Shown: piece by piece, positions 11,538 to 23,214 of the stretch | How positions within the stretch are numbered: position 1 is the first letter of the stretch | Layout of the letters: every line of letters starts with the position of its first letter | Made by a program: the position numbers and the translations under genes | Origin: Liopterus haemorrhoidalis | Taxonomy: Eukaryota > Arthropoda > Insecta > Coleoptera > Dytiscidae | Assembly: GCA_963971575.1 (NCBI GenBank) | Contig: OZ020622.1 | Location: 14,918,279 to 14,982,278, forward strand | Direction: 5' to 3' | Length of the DNA stretch: 64,000 bases | The notes under the pieces: generated by a model | What the model was told of the DNA's origin: nothing | What the model saw: the letters and a program-made list of their open reading frames with translations, nothing else | The model's database searches: none

Positions 11538-11711
11538 TTTTATAAATTCCTTATCCCTCACAAATGTGGTTAACAACAATTACTTTGTTTCTGCAAAGGG
11601 CAGCCGAGTTATCGACCTCTGACTTGATTGTCCAGTATCAGAAGAAAATTTCGTAGTGTCTGAGATTCGAACACAGTTCTGTTGTTATTAAAATATGTGA
11701 AAAGGGTTTAA
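11538..11711. other. No recognisable feature
   Basis: AT-rich joining sequence between a family A element and a hAT-like fragment. Nothing supported. Confidence 0.5.
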
Positions 11712-11886
11712 CAGTAGCGGACTGGCAAAATTTTCTGGCCATGGAAAATTGCAATAAAACGACCCCATGGGCTCAAGAGCCGGCCCCATTGGTTTAAGGA
11801 CCGGCCCCATTGATCCAAGTATCGATTCTATTGGGACCGGCCCACCGGGAAATTGCCCGTTGTCCCAGCGGGACAGTCCGCCACTG
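11712..11886. repeat. Short inverted-ended element, hAT-like termini
   Basis: Left end CAGTAGCGGACTGGC and right end GTCCGCCACTG are inverted repeats of the CAGTGGCGGACT type. The interior contains several GGCCCCATTG words. No 8-bp flanking duplication is seen, so this is probably a deleted derivative. Confidence 0.5.
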
Positions 11887-12421
11887 GGACGTAAAGTTTT
11901 AAAAAAATTAAACATAAAATTAATTGTTTACCATAGAGATAATATTATTATGTGCAAAACTTTGTCTCCATTGGGATTTAAACCAGAAACCGCAGTTTAC
12001 TGTGACCACAACATGACCGAATTAATTTAATCTCCAGGCACATGAAGGACATTAGCTTTTGGCCCATTTTATATTATATCAGAGTAGTAAACCTGTATTG
12101 TTGCCCGTCACATATATATGTTACTTAACAGAGTTGATTCAACGCTGATGCAGAAATGTTAACAAGATAAATCCATAAAAATTACTTATGTAATTCTAAC
12201 ATGTTGCAAAATTACTTTACTTAAGGTTGTGTTGGGTTTAATGTACAGGAAATACACTGTTAATTAATTGAATGGCTTTTAGGTGCGATCACATAAAAAG
12301 AACATAGATTGGTTAGTGACCTCGCTTATCAAACAACAGATAAATGTTTTATAGCTTCAAATTATTGCTACTGACGATTTATACACAGAAAAAAATCAAA
12401 TGAAGAGAAAAGAAAGTGAAG
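11887..12421. other. No recognisable feature
   Basis: AT-rich sequence between two transposons. No gene or repeat recognised. Confidence 0.5.
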
Positions 12422-12423
12422 TA

Positions 12424-13351
12424 CAAGGTGTCTCAAAAGAAATTTTATATTTAGTGGATCGATTAAAAAAAAAGTAAGCCGTATATAGAAAAAATGTTTA
12501 TTAATTATTAAAATACACTTTTTGGGGATTTATTTCTTAAAAATAATATCGTCTAAATGTAGACCCTCGCGTTCTCGGCACTCATTTAATCGAACAGTAA
12601 AATTACTTATGACGTCTCGGCAGGTGGACTCAGGGATGGCTGCCATTTCGTGACGGATATTTTCTTTCAAATTCGCCAGTGAAGTCGGTTTATTGGCGTA
12701 AACTTTAGATTTAAGATAACCCCATAGGAAAAAGTCCATAGGGGTTAAATCTGGACTGCGTGGAGGCCAATTTATGTCACCTCTCCGGGAGATCAATTTG
12801 CCTGAGAAAATTTCACGAACACGTGGCTCTGACTGGCATCTTGGGGATTTAATTCTTGCACCAATTGAATTTTGTAGGGGTGCAGCTTTAGGTCTTTGTG
12901 CATAATGCGATGTAATGATGATCTATGCACATTTAAAGCACTTGTGCGCTTCCGAATTGAAAGGTTCGGGTCGTCACGAACAGACTGATTAACATTCTCC
13001 ACGTTTTCTACCGTTCTTGATGACCTAGGTCGCCCGGATTTTGATTTATCCAGCGTTGTACCAGTCTCTTCAAATTGTTTAACCCAATGTCGAATGAGAG
13101 GAATGCTTGGCGCATCATTTATGTGGCGAAAACCTCGAATACTGCAGAATTTTCTACTCGCTACAGTCGCCGAATCACCGTTTTTGTAAAAATCTCGCAC
13201 GCATAACGCGCGGTCTGCTCCCTAGAAACGCTCCATAGTGACTGAATTCCCAAGAGCCAGGCTACCGATTGACATAACCCCCGCGCCCCTCGGATACGTT
13301 GCGTTCACGCAGTAAGCTAAATAAATGTAAAATTTCTTTTGAGACACCTTG
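12424..13351 (-). mobile_element. Internally deleted mariner-superfamily element
   Basis: Perfect inverted repeats of at least 24 bp, starting CAAGGTGTCTCAAAAGAAAT, lie at both ends and are flanked by TA (12422-12423 and 13352-13353). At 928 bp the element is several hundred bases shorter than an intact relative because the middle of the transposase gene is missing. Confidence 0.93.
12530..13236 (-). pseudogene. Mariner-type transposase, centre deleted
   Basis: The N-terminal part (13236 down to about 12810) has paired helix-turn-helix features: FYKNGDSA near the start, the linker KSGRPRSS, then a second DNA-binding helix region ending HKDLKLHPYKIQ. The C-terminal part (12796-12530, another frame) keeps the third catalytic aspartate in SPDLTPMDFFLWG and ends in the family's usual tail. 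The segment with the first two catalytic aspartates is deleted near 12795. The natural start is probably the ATG at 13236, but codon 5 is TAG, leaving the ATG at 13200 as first usable start. The product cannot be an active transposase. Confidence 0.9.
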
Positions 13352-13484
13352 TAGAATGAAAGTGAAAAATATGCATTAGGCATTATTTCTTAATCAGGGA
13401 TTCTCGAATGTTTTTTAAATGGTCCGCAAAAACTTATAGAACGTATAGTTTTTAAGTTTATATATTTTTGACATTTCTTGTCTG

Positions 13485-14408
13485 CAGAACCGGCGCAAGC
13501 CTTGCCAAAACAGCCAAATTGCGACCTTTTATAAAATGTGCAGCGGGGATTGGGGCCATGTGCACCCCTTCCCCCCAATTGTTGGGACAAAGGGCAAAAA
13601 TATCAGCAAAAATAAAGAAATATTATTTTTAAAATTTTCGTCGAGAACTTCTGATCCGATTTTCACGAGTTTCGCTTTTCTTTTTTCTGTCTATAGCTAC
13701 ATACATCATCTGGTCAGGTTTTCAGTTGTATTTTGCTAAAGTCGTTTCAGTAGTTTCAAAGTTATAATGAAATTTGCGCGCGTGGGTGGAATGAAATGTT
13801 TTCCGTTCATATTTAACGCATTTTCTTGAAATTATCACCGACAACATACGTTTCGTCAGTGGCAAAGTAGGTACATGATTCATGCACTATTCAGAAGTCG
13901 CAGTGTCACCTCCTGAAGATAACTGGCTTTCTTTTGCGGAGTCTATGCTTCTCGAAAGGGCAATTCTATATAGCTCGTTCACGAGTCAAGCAACGTCCTG
14001 CTAGCGGCTAACAATACAACTAAAAACATTGTTTTTCAAGAGGCTCTTTGTAAAATAAAACTGTTCAGTTTAATCCTGGCCTTTCACTTGTTTACAGTAT
14101 TATCTTCCGTCCTGTCACCTACTTGGTTAATTACGAGTAAGTATGTTGTAAGTTCCCAAAAAAGGTAGGTCAATAATAACGAACTGTCCCCGAGCGAAAC
14201 CGGGCGGGACAGCTAATAAGTACATATAATGATATAGGAATAAAAAATTATATTTTTGTTCTAAACAAAAATAAGTGAAATCATCTTTTGCAACCCCTCT
14301 TCATAAATTTCTGGATATGCTACTGAGGACCTGTACATTTGAGAGCTCGTTTTGGCGCCCCTAACAGCGTGGTGCCCTGGGCCTGTGCCTCTCTCGCCCC
14401 TGCCGCTG
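13485..14408. mobile_element. Non-autonomous hAT element with 8-bp target duplication
   Basis: Flanked by CTTGTCTG at 13477-13484 and 14409-14416. The left end is CAGAACCGGCGCAAG and the right end ...CCCCTGCCGCTG, so CAG...CTG termini are kept although the inner ends are only loosely inverted. Inside, a stretch ending GCGGGACAGCTAATAAG at about 14202-14220 resembles 3' ends of other insect retroelements and may be an older insertion. No transposase frame survives. Confidence 0.8.
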
Positions 14409-14440
14409 CTTGTCTGTAAAGGATTTTGTAGGTATAACCA

Positions 14441-15062
14441 AAAAATCAGCTCTGGCCACCACAGGACCGACCGCCATCGTAAAGTACTTATATAAAATAC
14501 ATTTTAGCAGCAGAGTAGAAATAACTTGGCCTAATATTTTCTAACAGATATATTATTTATCATGACCATGGAAACGTTACATATAAGTATGAAAAAATTG
14601 AGACTTAGAAAAAAACGTCTCAAATAAAAGTTATTAGTTATTGCTTTTATAGCAACTTTTATTTAATAATTTTTTTCGAAATATTTTTCTGTTGTGAAAT
14701 ATTTACAAAAATCTTAAAATCGACACGAGTAAACTCCCATTTTTAGTCAACCGATTTTTATCAAAAGTTGATCAACTTGTGCCATTGATAGCAGAAGCTT
14801 AAATATGAAGTTTCATAAAAATCCTTTCAACCGAATTTGCTCTGCACGTGTACACAGACAGACGGACAGACATATGGACAGACGGACAGACGGATAGACG
14901 GACAGACAGACAGACGGACAGACAAACCGACAGACATCATGCTAAAATTAGTCAAAACGTTATGTAGGGACCTCAATTCGTGGAGATCCATCGAAATCTC
15001 GAAATGTCAAAATCGGTATGATCACAATACCTCCCTTATATATATGTTGGCGGCCGGTAAAA
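14441..15062 (+). mobile_element. Family B element, near full length
   Basis: It begins TCAGCTCTGGCCACCAC next to a 20-bp family A terminus (TTTTGTAGGTATAACC at 14424-14439), so it probably landed in an A relic. Order: terminal block, GACACGAGTAAACTCCC, a TCTG/TCCG microsatellite (14853-14933), then ATCATGCTAAAATTAGTC and a TGGCGGCCGGTAA end. It is collinear with the minus-strand copy at 4320-4943. Confidence 0.8.
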
Positions 15063-15176
15063 ACGATTATAGCGTCACTTATGTCTATGCTAGTCAACAA
15101 ATAGGGGCCGGTTGAAAGTTTAGCAGAGTTTAATCTTTTGGTTAACTTATATATCTCTTATAACGTCACTCACATG

Positions 15177-16030
15177 TCTGTCTGTTCGGTAGAAAATTTT
15201 CGGCTTAACAGAGAAAGTTAAAATTTGACATGCTTGGAGAACTCTCTGACCCACATATAGCAAAATTATAAAGAGTACTACATGGTACTAAAATACATGG
15301 CGGGAAAAATAATATCTGTGTGTCTGTTTGTCCATCCGTCCGTCCGTTTCTCTGTGTGTCTGTCTGTACTGTAGAAATTGTGACCAAACGGCTGGACCTA
15401 GAAAATTTAAATTTGGCATATAACTCTGATACATATATAGGAAAACTATTGAGAGTTCAAAAATCACATCGCGAGAAAATATAAACACACATCGCGAGAA
15501 ACTAAAACATTCAACGCAAAAATAAATGTTTTTTAAAAAATTTGAGTGGATTATCAAATGAAACCTGGATAAACTAACGTGGATAAACTAAAGATAGGTG
15601 GATAAACTAACACATTTTTATTTTTGAAAAATCATGTTTTTGATGGGATTTTTGCCAAAAATGTATCAAAAAACTTTTCTAAAAATCTGAAAAAATCAAT
15701 AATGTACATTGATGCGAACCGGAATAGTTTAACAGGAATTTTTGATCAGATCAGTAGAAAAATGTAAAAAATATGTTTTTTAACATTTATTGTGATGCAT
15801 CAAAAGAAAGGTCTTAAGACGTAGATTAAGGAATGAAAAGTAGTTTTTTGAAATTACTTTATTTTAACAGGATTTAAGTCAAAAAAAAATATGCTAAAAA
15901 AACACTTGTCCCACACCTTATAACTCAGAGGAGTTAATTTAAAAATTTGAAAAATTCTGAGTAATTCATATTTATTTGAATAGTACTACAAGAATTTTTG
16001 ATCTGGTTTATTTATAAAGTTATTGATTTG
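15177..16030 (+). mobile_element. Diverged family A relative with two microsatellite blocks
   Basis: Two successive modules are present, each a TCTG-type tract (15177-15188 and 15317-15366) followed by an A-like word (TTCGGCTTAACAGAGAAAG; CAAACGGCTGGACCTAG). Further A-type interior follows (TTTTTGATCAGATCAG, TTGTCCCACACCTTATAACTC). It looks like an A subfamily or two A copies joined. The right half is not continuous; an A-type 3' end fragment occurs at 17030-17080. Confidence 0.6.
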
Positions 16031-17273
16031 TTTGCAACATCGATCTTACAATATTTATCTGACTGACTGGTGTACTAGAGCTATAGGGGAAAAATTTTAA
16101 GATCGTAGCGCCACGCGGATTTTTTTGAAACCATTCTAAATCAGATACCACTTGACATTTACTAGTAAATAATAGCGAAAAGTGTATCAATAAACCACAA
16201 AAAATAAATAATTGTTTGGGATTTTCTGATTTTGTGAAGTGACATTACTTGTAAACATCTAAAATACTACATTTTGTGATCTGGTTTTAAGTTATGGCGG
16301 TTTTCCATTGTCGATTATTTTAACTATATTGGGGGAAATAATAATTCCCGTGTTGTTTACCAAGGGGTAGAAATCTACAATGTTGGGCATATAATATTGT
16401 GTGGAGTCACTGAAAAAAGCAGAGAGTTCATAAAGATTTATGCATTATGCCTACAAACTTGTGCTTTACAAACCCACACACAATAACAGGAATTTTCAAG
16501 ATATGCGATAATAAATACAAAATTGAAAATATTTTTTGTAGTCACTATCATTAAAATGTAATGAGCAAACTTTGATATAAGGGCTCACTTTTTTTCCAAT
16601 TTTTAAATTGTTTATCTAAACATCGCGTCGATTCCTAACCTCTTGCTTTCCCAATTTTGTTTCGAACCGTACGGTGTCTGATATTAGTGGAAACAAATGA
16701 AACGATATTTCCGGGTTTCTTCTTTGCAATGAATTGCACATAGGCACACAACAATATGTATTATACATTTTTCAATGATTATAATAAAACTTTAAAAACA
16801 AACTTCATACAAAACCAATACAGAAAACGAAATGTTATCTGATGTACACAAGTTCATGAAACGCTCACCAGATGGTAGGGTGCTTAGCTGCAAATCCCTA
16901 TAGCTGGGACTAATGCGAGCGTATCTCAAGAACTGTTGTAAGTCTCTAATTAGAAGCAGATGGGTTATTCTTTCAAAGGTTATCGAAATTTATGATTTTT
17001 AATATGTACACACAATTTGATATTACTTATTAAACCTACTAACCCGCAAATGTGTGAAAATTTACACTCCCCTTCAATATTTTGCCTTATTTTATTAGGT
17101 TTCAAACTTTTATCGTTTTCTACCAGTCCAAATCCGGCTTACTAGTAAATGCCGAGTTAAAATGAGCTATTTTTCCCCGAAAATAGCGGTAACGCTCCTT
17201 TTTAAAAAGAGCTAAAAGTTCATGCATCCGAGTTATCCAAGTTTACTTATTTGAACGTATTATTTATTCCTGT
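16031..17273. other. No gene; family A 3' end fragment at 17030-17080
   Basis: Sequence up to 17029 is AT-rich without recognised features. Then AACCCGCAAATGTGTGAAAAT followed by TTACAC matches the outer 3' end of family A. Confidence 0.45.
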
Positions 17274-17984
17274 AGGCGATTTCTTTGGTTTAGGCTAGCG
17301 GTTCTTAAAGTGGGGTCTGTGGGCCCTTGGGGGCCCGCGTAGCCATTACCGGGGGTCCACGAAACAATTTTTACATTAACTTTACATCCCCCAACTTTTC
17401 GCTGTTATTCAAATAACTCATTTAATAAAAATCCTACATGGTCAAGACTTTGTGTATTTGTTGTTATCTAACTAGTTATTGACATAACTAAATAATAATT
17501 AGTAAACATGTAATTATTTTTATTCAACTGCTAATTATTTACAGAAAACATATTATAATAAGATCTATTTTGACCAATATATGACCAAGAAATGTTTGTA
17601 TGAGTTTAACGTATCATAATTTGTAACTTTTTTAATTCTTTTTACTACTATTTTTATTCATTTTATGTTTTTTATTCTATATGCTAATAAAAATGTTCAT
17701 CTCTATAAATGCGCAAGACCATTTATTAAATAACCAGCGATACATTTTTACCCATATTTTTTATAACGTAGTGCCTATGAGATTATTGAGCCAAAAATTA
17801 AGTCTCCAGAACGACGTAAAATGCCTAGGGTTGGAGTGGGGTCCGCAAAAAAATAGTTTTTCAAGAGAGGGTCCTCGGACAACATAAACTTAAAAATCCC
17901 TGGTTTAGGCTATAACTAATCTAGTAACTTTTACCGATTGATTGAAGCTTTTGATCATTTTGTTTAGGAAAAGTCAACTTCAAT
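17274..17984. repeat. Family G MITE copy split by a hAT element
   Basis: The pieces TTTCTTTGGTTTAGGC (before the hAT) and CTAGTAACTTTTACCGATTG plus AAGCTTTTGATCATTTTGTT (after it) match the left part of family G as seen at 39283-39471. The hAT insertion occupies 17296-17902. Confidence 0.65.
17296..17902. mobile_element. 607-bp non-autonomous hAT element
   Basis: The 8-bp duplication GTTTAGGC flanks it exactly (17288-17295 and 17903-17910). The ends are AGCGGTTCTTAAAG and CTTAAAAATCCCTG, an imperfect inverted pair (the expected first C is T). Subterminal GGGGTCCGC words recur at both sides. An inverted, left-truncated relative is at 52670-53224. No transposase. Confidence 0.85.
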
Positions 17985-17985
17985 A

Positions 17986-18527
17986 TATAAAAATCAGCTG
18001 TGGCCACCATAGGACCGACCGCCATTATAAAGTACTTGCATAAAATACACTCTAGCAGCAGAGTAGAAATAACTTGGCCTAATATTTTCTAACAGAGATA
18101 TTGACCATGGAAACGTTACATATAAGTATGAAAAAAATGAGTACATAATATTACAAAATATTACAAAATTTTTCGAAATTTTTCGTTTTATCAAAAAACG
18201 TCTCAGATAAAAGATATTAGTTATTGCATTTATAGCAACTTTTTTTAAACACATTTTTTCGAAATATTTTTCTGTTGCTAAATATTCGCAAAAATATTAA
18301 AATCGACACGAGTAAACTCCCATTTCTAGTCGACCGATTTTTACCAAAAGTTGATCAACTCAAAAGTCTCAATTTTTTCATACTTATGTGTAACGTTTCC
18401 ATGGTCATGATAAATAATATCTGTGTTAGAAAATATTAGGTCAAGTTATGTCTACTCTGCTGCTAGAATGTAATTTCTACAAGTACTTTATGATGGCGGT
18501 CGGTCCTGTGGTGGCCACAGCTGATTT
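17986..18527. mobile_element. Foldback derivative of family B
   Basis: The first ~165 bp (AAATCAGCTGTGGCCACC onward) are repeated in inverse orientation at 18363-18527, ending GGCCACAGCTGATTTTT. The segment between is ordinary family B sequence including GACACGAGTAAACTCCC. The arms differ at a few positions only, so the RNA or single strand would form a long hairpin. Confidence 0.8.
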
Positions 18528-18599
18528 TTTAATTATCCTATTTTTTTTTTTGTGAAAAAATTAAATTTATGAGATATGAATGAAATTATAATTTACTTA

Positions 18600-19165
18600 A
18601 GCTGCGTTCAAAGCTCTTTAAATTAGTCGACTCTTCACTGTATATTATGGAAATGTTTAGTAGATAGTTTTAACGTTCAAGACAGCGTTTACAGCTAAGG
18701 ATATTTGTGCGTTACGAATAGTGCGACATCTGTGTGTGTTTAAACCAACTAATGTAGCTTCGTAAAATGTTTATTATCTATTATCACTTTCCTAATTCCG
18801 CTGTCCTAGATTTTTACTAACTAAACCTAACCTAATTACCTAATTGATCATATTTATTGTTCGTCTTTGTAAATTTTGGCGAGATTTGTTGTAGATGACA
18901 TTTTGTTAGATTATGTAAAGGCATACAATGTAAACGTTCTCTATGATGTAGACTGAGATATCTAATGTGTTTATATGTCTATCTCATTAAAACAACTCAC
19001 TAACTATTAGTTTTGAAAACTATCGAAAATTGACAACATATAACGTATTAAATTTAGAGCTCTGAACGATTGCTCGAGTTATCATATGACAAACTTGTTA
19101 GTGAATATCAACAGTGCACAAGTCACAGCCTATAGTCGACTAATTTAAGAGCTCTGAACGCAGCT
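18600..19165. mobile_element. 566-bp MITE flanked by TTA, Harbinger-like
   Basis: The ends AGCTGCGTTCAAAGCTC and GAGCTCTGAACGCAGCT are inverted for about 33 bp with one indel (inner word AATTAGTCGACT). TTA flanks both sides (18597-18599 and 19166-19168), which suits the PIF/Harbinger group. No open frame of note. Confidence 0.83.
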
Positions 19166-19168
19166 TTA

Positions 19169-19855
19169 GGAGTTTAAAGAAATCAAGTATATAGGCCAAA
19201 ACATTTATTACGAATTGTGTTACAGAAAATTAATAAATGTATGATAGTACTACACTTTTCTTAAAATTTATATCTAAATTTCAGACACCCTATCGGAAAT
19301 TATAAAACTGGTCAAAAACTCGTTATTATTAATCAGTAATTACATAGAATAACTAAATACCGTAATAATTAAGACTGTTCGCGGAATTCTAAAACATACG
19401 CCTTTTTCTTGTGGCTGTTTGCACAGTCTTTATGTCTTCAATTGTGTGCTTAAAAATATCGTTAGACAACTTGTTTGACTTCAGTTAGAACTTTTGTAAT
19501 TAAGAACATATGTTAATTACTTCAAATGAAAACAGTTCATCGTGTTAGGTACTTACAATAATACAAGGGGTAAATTTAAATTCAAAATCTGTAAGAGAAT
19601 TAGTTTAAAATTCAAATGTTTCACAGTTCATCGTATTATGTACTTACAATAATTCACATTTAATAATACACGTTTTAAACATTTATTATGCAAAATAAAT
19701 ATTTTAACATTTATATTTTCATATAATAAAAGAAAGATCCTTATAAGAAACAGTTTTAAGATAATATACCGTTCCATATCTATATAAGTATAAATAAAAA
19801 TCTATTAATTCATAACAAAGACAGTTATGAGTATTAAATATACTGAAACTGAAAT
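19169..19855. other. No recognisable gene
   Basis: AT-rich. A word near CAGTTCATCGTGTTAGGTAC at 19532-19553 is repeated with changes at 19623-19645, suggesting a small local duplication. Nothing else supported. Confidence 0.45.
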
Positions 19856-20330
19856 AAATTATATTTCTATTCAATTTCTCGCAAATATCTTTCTCTATTG
19901 AAAATAATACAAGTTTAATTAGCATTGCCTGTGCCATCGCTGACCTGATGTAATTTCTGATTAATTTTAGTTTACAAAAACTCCTTTCCCCTTATGCCAC
20001 AGTTACAGGAAGAGTTAATAAAGTTCTGAAAGCTGTTAAAAAATTAGCAAATTAAGATATTAATTCATTGTTTATTATGAACTTAATGAATAATTAAGTG
20101 TTTTGTAGAAGTTGGAAATGTTTCCCTAAAACTTAAAATTTTATTAAATAATTTAAGTCTATTTATTTGCCACAAAACAAAGGGTCTGTAGTTGGCCGCG
20201 TCTGGTTTCTGCCACCAAAGTAAGGGGGCGCAGGAACGGTCCTGACTGTAGGATGAAAATGGCATAAGGGCAAACAATGGTGAAGGATTTATTTTATTTT
20301 AATTTTAAAATTGAAGGGCTTATTGTAAGA
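19856..20330 (+). repeat. Dispersed repeat E, copy 1
   Basis: About 470 bp is shared in direct orientation with 26985-27445, including CGCAAATATCTTTCTCT, GACCTGATGTAATTT, GGAACGGTCCTGACTGTAGG and GGCATAAGGGCAAACAATGG. In the second copy it forms the right part of a Tc1-type shell, so this is probably a fragment of the same transposon. Confidence 0.8.
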
Positions 20331-21229
20331 AGGTGACCAGCCACATTTTTAGGGTTTTGTAGGTATGACCAAAAAACCCTTATACCGTCATTTTGTCGTC
20401 TGTCTGTCTGTCTGTTCGGTAAAAATTGTAGCCAAACGGCTAAACCTAGAGAGTTGAAATTTGGCATGCTTATACAACTCTTTGACCCGCACATAGGAAA
20501 AATACTAAAACATCTAAAAAACACATCCTTCTAAAAATATAAACAAATATATGCTCATCGAAAAAAAAAAATATATTTTTTTACAATTCTGTGTAGGGTA
20601 TCAAATGAAAGCCCTTGGTACGTGGATTAACGAACAAAATTTTATTTTTGCAAAATAAATTATTTTGAGGCGATTTTTGCCAAAATTGTGCAAAAAAAAT
20701 TTTGTCCCACACCCTGTAGCCCAGATGGTTTAAACTAAAAATCTGAAAAAATTCTCAGTAATGTACATTGGTGTGAACCGGAATAGTACAACAGGAATTT
20801 TTGATCAGATTATGTTTTCGGAAAATAACGCATTTTTTGTGTTTTTAAGTAAAATATGTAATACAGGTAGGTATCGTTTTACACCGGTGTTACGTTCCGG
20901 CGTAAAAAAAAATCGGCGCAAAAAGAGTCCAAAATGTGAAATTCCAGAGACGGATTGACTTCAAATCTACATGTCATTGATGTATTTCTGTCTTGATATT
21001 TCAACGATATTAAATATATTTGCAAGTGTTTTGTATCAATACTACGAATTTCAAAACTTTGTTTTCAGGGACGGACCTATATAAATTTTATTAAAATGAA
21101 TTAGACATAAATGAAGCAAATAAATATTTATTCTTTTGTGCTATATAAATACAATACAACGATATGATTTAACAACAAACTTACGACTATTATTTTATTT
21201 TAATAAAATTATTATATATAAAATTATTT

Positions 21230-21560
21230 TCCTGTGAATTTTCTCTTTTTTTCTCGGAGGAGCTCTGCATACATTGCCAAAGAAGCTGCAACACTCCTCT
21301 TTACTTGCATACTGCGTTCACTATCATTATCGAGCTCACAAAGTTTTTCAGTAAGGATGTCTATATTTGTCAAAATTCGTTCTTCATGATGGTTGTAACA
21401 GTCGATGGAGGTAAATTGAGGTCCCTACAAACTTTTGGACGTGTTTATCCATCTAGCATTCTTTTAATCACCTCAATTTTCTCTTTGTTGGTTTGTAATG
21501 GATCTTCGTTTTTTTCTTAGCATTTAATTTAGGTGGTTTATTTTCCTTGTTAGAAGACAT
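21230..21560 (-). pseudogene. Helix-turn-helix remnant of a pogo/Tigger-like transposase
   Basis: From an ATG at 21560 the frame opens with MSSNKENKPPKLNAKKK, then runs through a frameshift into a CENP-B-type helix-turn-helix pattern (KIEVIKRMLDG, then CRDLNLPPSTVTTIMKN). After in-frame stops comes an acidic/basic tail (LTEKLCELDNDSERSM, ASLAMYAELLREKK). No DDE domain follows. Assignment rests on the helix-turn-helix pattern only, so a host gene fragment with such a domain is not excluded. Confidence 0.5.
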
Positions 21561-21813
21561 GGTTTGTGAAAAATGTATCTAATTTAAAAAAAAATTAATC
21601 ACCTAAAAATTATAAAATACATTACACTGTATATTAATATATACTACACTATATATAATACAATAAATTATTACTTACAAACAACAAATTAAATTTACCT
21701 TAAGGAAAATTAAATTTGGCAGACGTAAAAATTTATATGAAATATTCTATATAATAATTGCAATAAACTCAATGTGCTGAATGCAACCCTGTACTGACAA
21801 AATATTACTAATA

Positions 21814-22411
21814 CCCTTTTCACACTAGATCTTTAAGATCGGATGTTAAAGTGAATGGATCTTTAAACGCTAATGTGAAACCGTACGGCCTCGTCTAAAC
21901 ATGACCGATGTTTAAGACAGAGATCTGCGTCTTAAACTTCGTCCGCATTGCCAACTTAAATTCTATTATAAAAAAATACTCCTTGAATTTGTGCTATCAA
22001 CATTTTATATTATCATAAACAAGAATACTGTATTATATCGACGTTATAAGAAGTTTATACTTATTGTTATAATAAAATTATTTATTTTAATAATGTGTTT
22101 AATAAAATAGAGAGCTACAATAATTGAGATAAAATGTACCGACTTACATATTAATACAGGTGTAATATATTCTTTATTATAGTGCCTTTATTGTCGAATG
22201 AAATGAAATAACCTTAATTGTTTATAATAATTCAAAATGTGCGTCTGCGCAGACAGGTCAAAACTGGTAATTTCATGACGGTAACTTAAGGACAAAATTA
22301 CTGTAGCTGATGACAGCACCAGAGATTTAAACATCAAGTGTGAAAGCAAACCGATATTAAACATCGGTGAACTTTAAGTTCACTCGTCTTAAAGATCTAG
22401 TGTGAAAAGGG
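21814..22411. mobile_element. 598-bp MITE, copy 2 (inverted)
   Basis: Same length and ends as the copy at 1676-2273, in opposite orientation, with TA at 21812-21813 and 22412-22413. It lies wholly inside the pogo-like element, so it is younger than that element. Confidence 0.88.
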
Positions 22412-22612
22412 TATAAGCAATGATGTACTTTATTAACTGCGCGTGCGTAAAACCTCAGAACATCCCCGCTTCGACCACAGATTCGGCGGCGACGTCGACA
22501 CACGACTCTGGCGTTCAAGCGGCGTTATTTCGAGATCGGCGTAAATAAAACCGGCGCAAAATGAGTCCTACCTGTATATTTAATCCGCTATTTAGCATAG
22601 TAAACGAGTGAT

Positions 22613-22685
22613 CCTGTATAGCACAGTGGTAGCGTTCTCGCTTAGTGAGTTGAAACTACTGTAAGAAACTGTGTTCGAATCCCGT
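22613..22685 (+). other. tRNA-like core of family A
   Basis: TAGCACAGTGG (22619-22629) fits an A box and GTTCGAATCC (22673-22682) is an exact B box, 54 bp apart start to start. The sequence between differs from the other A copies. It could drive RNA polymerase III, but no clear cloverleaf is formed. Confidence 0.6.
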
Positions 22686-23214
22686 AAATTTTTATTTTTC
22701 AGTTTTTTTTTTTGCATTTTTATTTTGTTTAAATTATTTTGTCAAAATTCTAGTTATATTTTGGTAAATGTTGCATTTAATTTTTAAAAGCGTAAATTTA
22801 ATAACCAGTGGGAAGTGTTGAAATTATAATTTAATTCTATATTTGAAGGTATCAGAGGGCGATGCTTATGATTTAAGCAACCAATGGAAGCCATAGGCGC
22901 AATTTTCAAAATCTTAATGAACCTTGCTATATAAAAAAAAATACTGCACATATTTAGAAACTTAAATAATTATATTAGGCATTCGAATTAAAATTCATAA
23001 AAAAATATTTTGACATAAAATTTGTTTAAGCATCCCAAATAATCATCACACAGTTAATAAATACCTGCGAACCCTGAAATGTGTGAAAATTCACACTTCA
23101 CATAAATTTTTTATAAAATGTGATATATTAGATATATCAGCCACGTTCTGGAATAAAAGCAAGTAGCAAATATTTAAATGTTATTTATTTAAATTCATTT
23201 AAAGACAAATTTCA

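Larger units (their letters stand above)
20864..22574 (-). mobile_element. TA-flanked pogo/Tc-type element, degraded
   Basis: Ends CAGGTAGGTATCGTTTTACACC (first 8 bases perfect) and ...CAAAATGAGTCCTACCTG are inverted, with CGGCG(T/C)AAA words just inside both ends and TA on both sides (20862-20863, 22575-22576). It contains a transposase-like N-terminal remnant (21230-21560) and a nested 598-bp MITE (21814-22411). Confidence 0.72.
20346..23107 (+). mobile_element. Family A element split by a 1.7-kb transposon
   Basis: The left half (20346-20861) runs from TTTAGGGTTTTGTAGGTATG through the TCTG tract to the conserved ATTTTTGATCAGATTATG block. The right half (22577-23107) holds the tRNA-like core and ends GTGTGAAAATTCACACTTC. 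The gap is filled by a TA-flanked element at 20864-22574. Confidence 0.8.

Noticed and set aside
22613..22685. Functional tRNA gene
   Set aside because: A and B boxes are present, but no convincing cloverleaf, anticodon arm or terminator can be drawn, and it is part of a dispersed element. The same holds for the other family A cores and for the B-box word at 47822.
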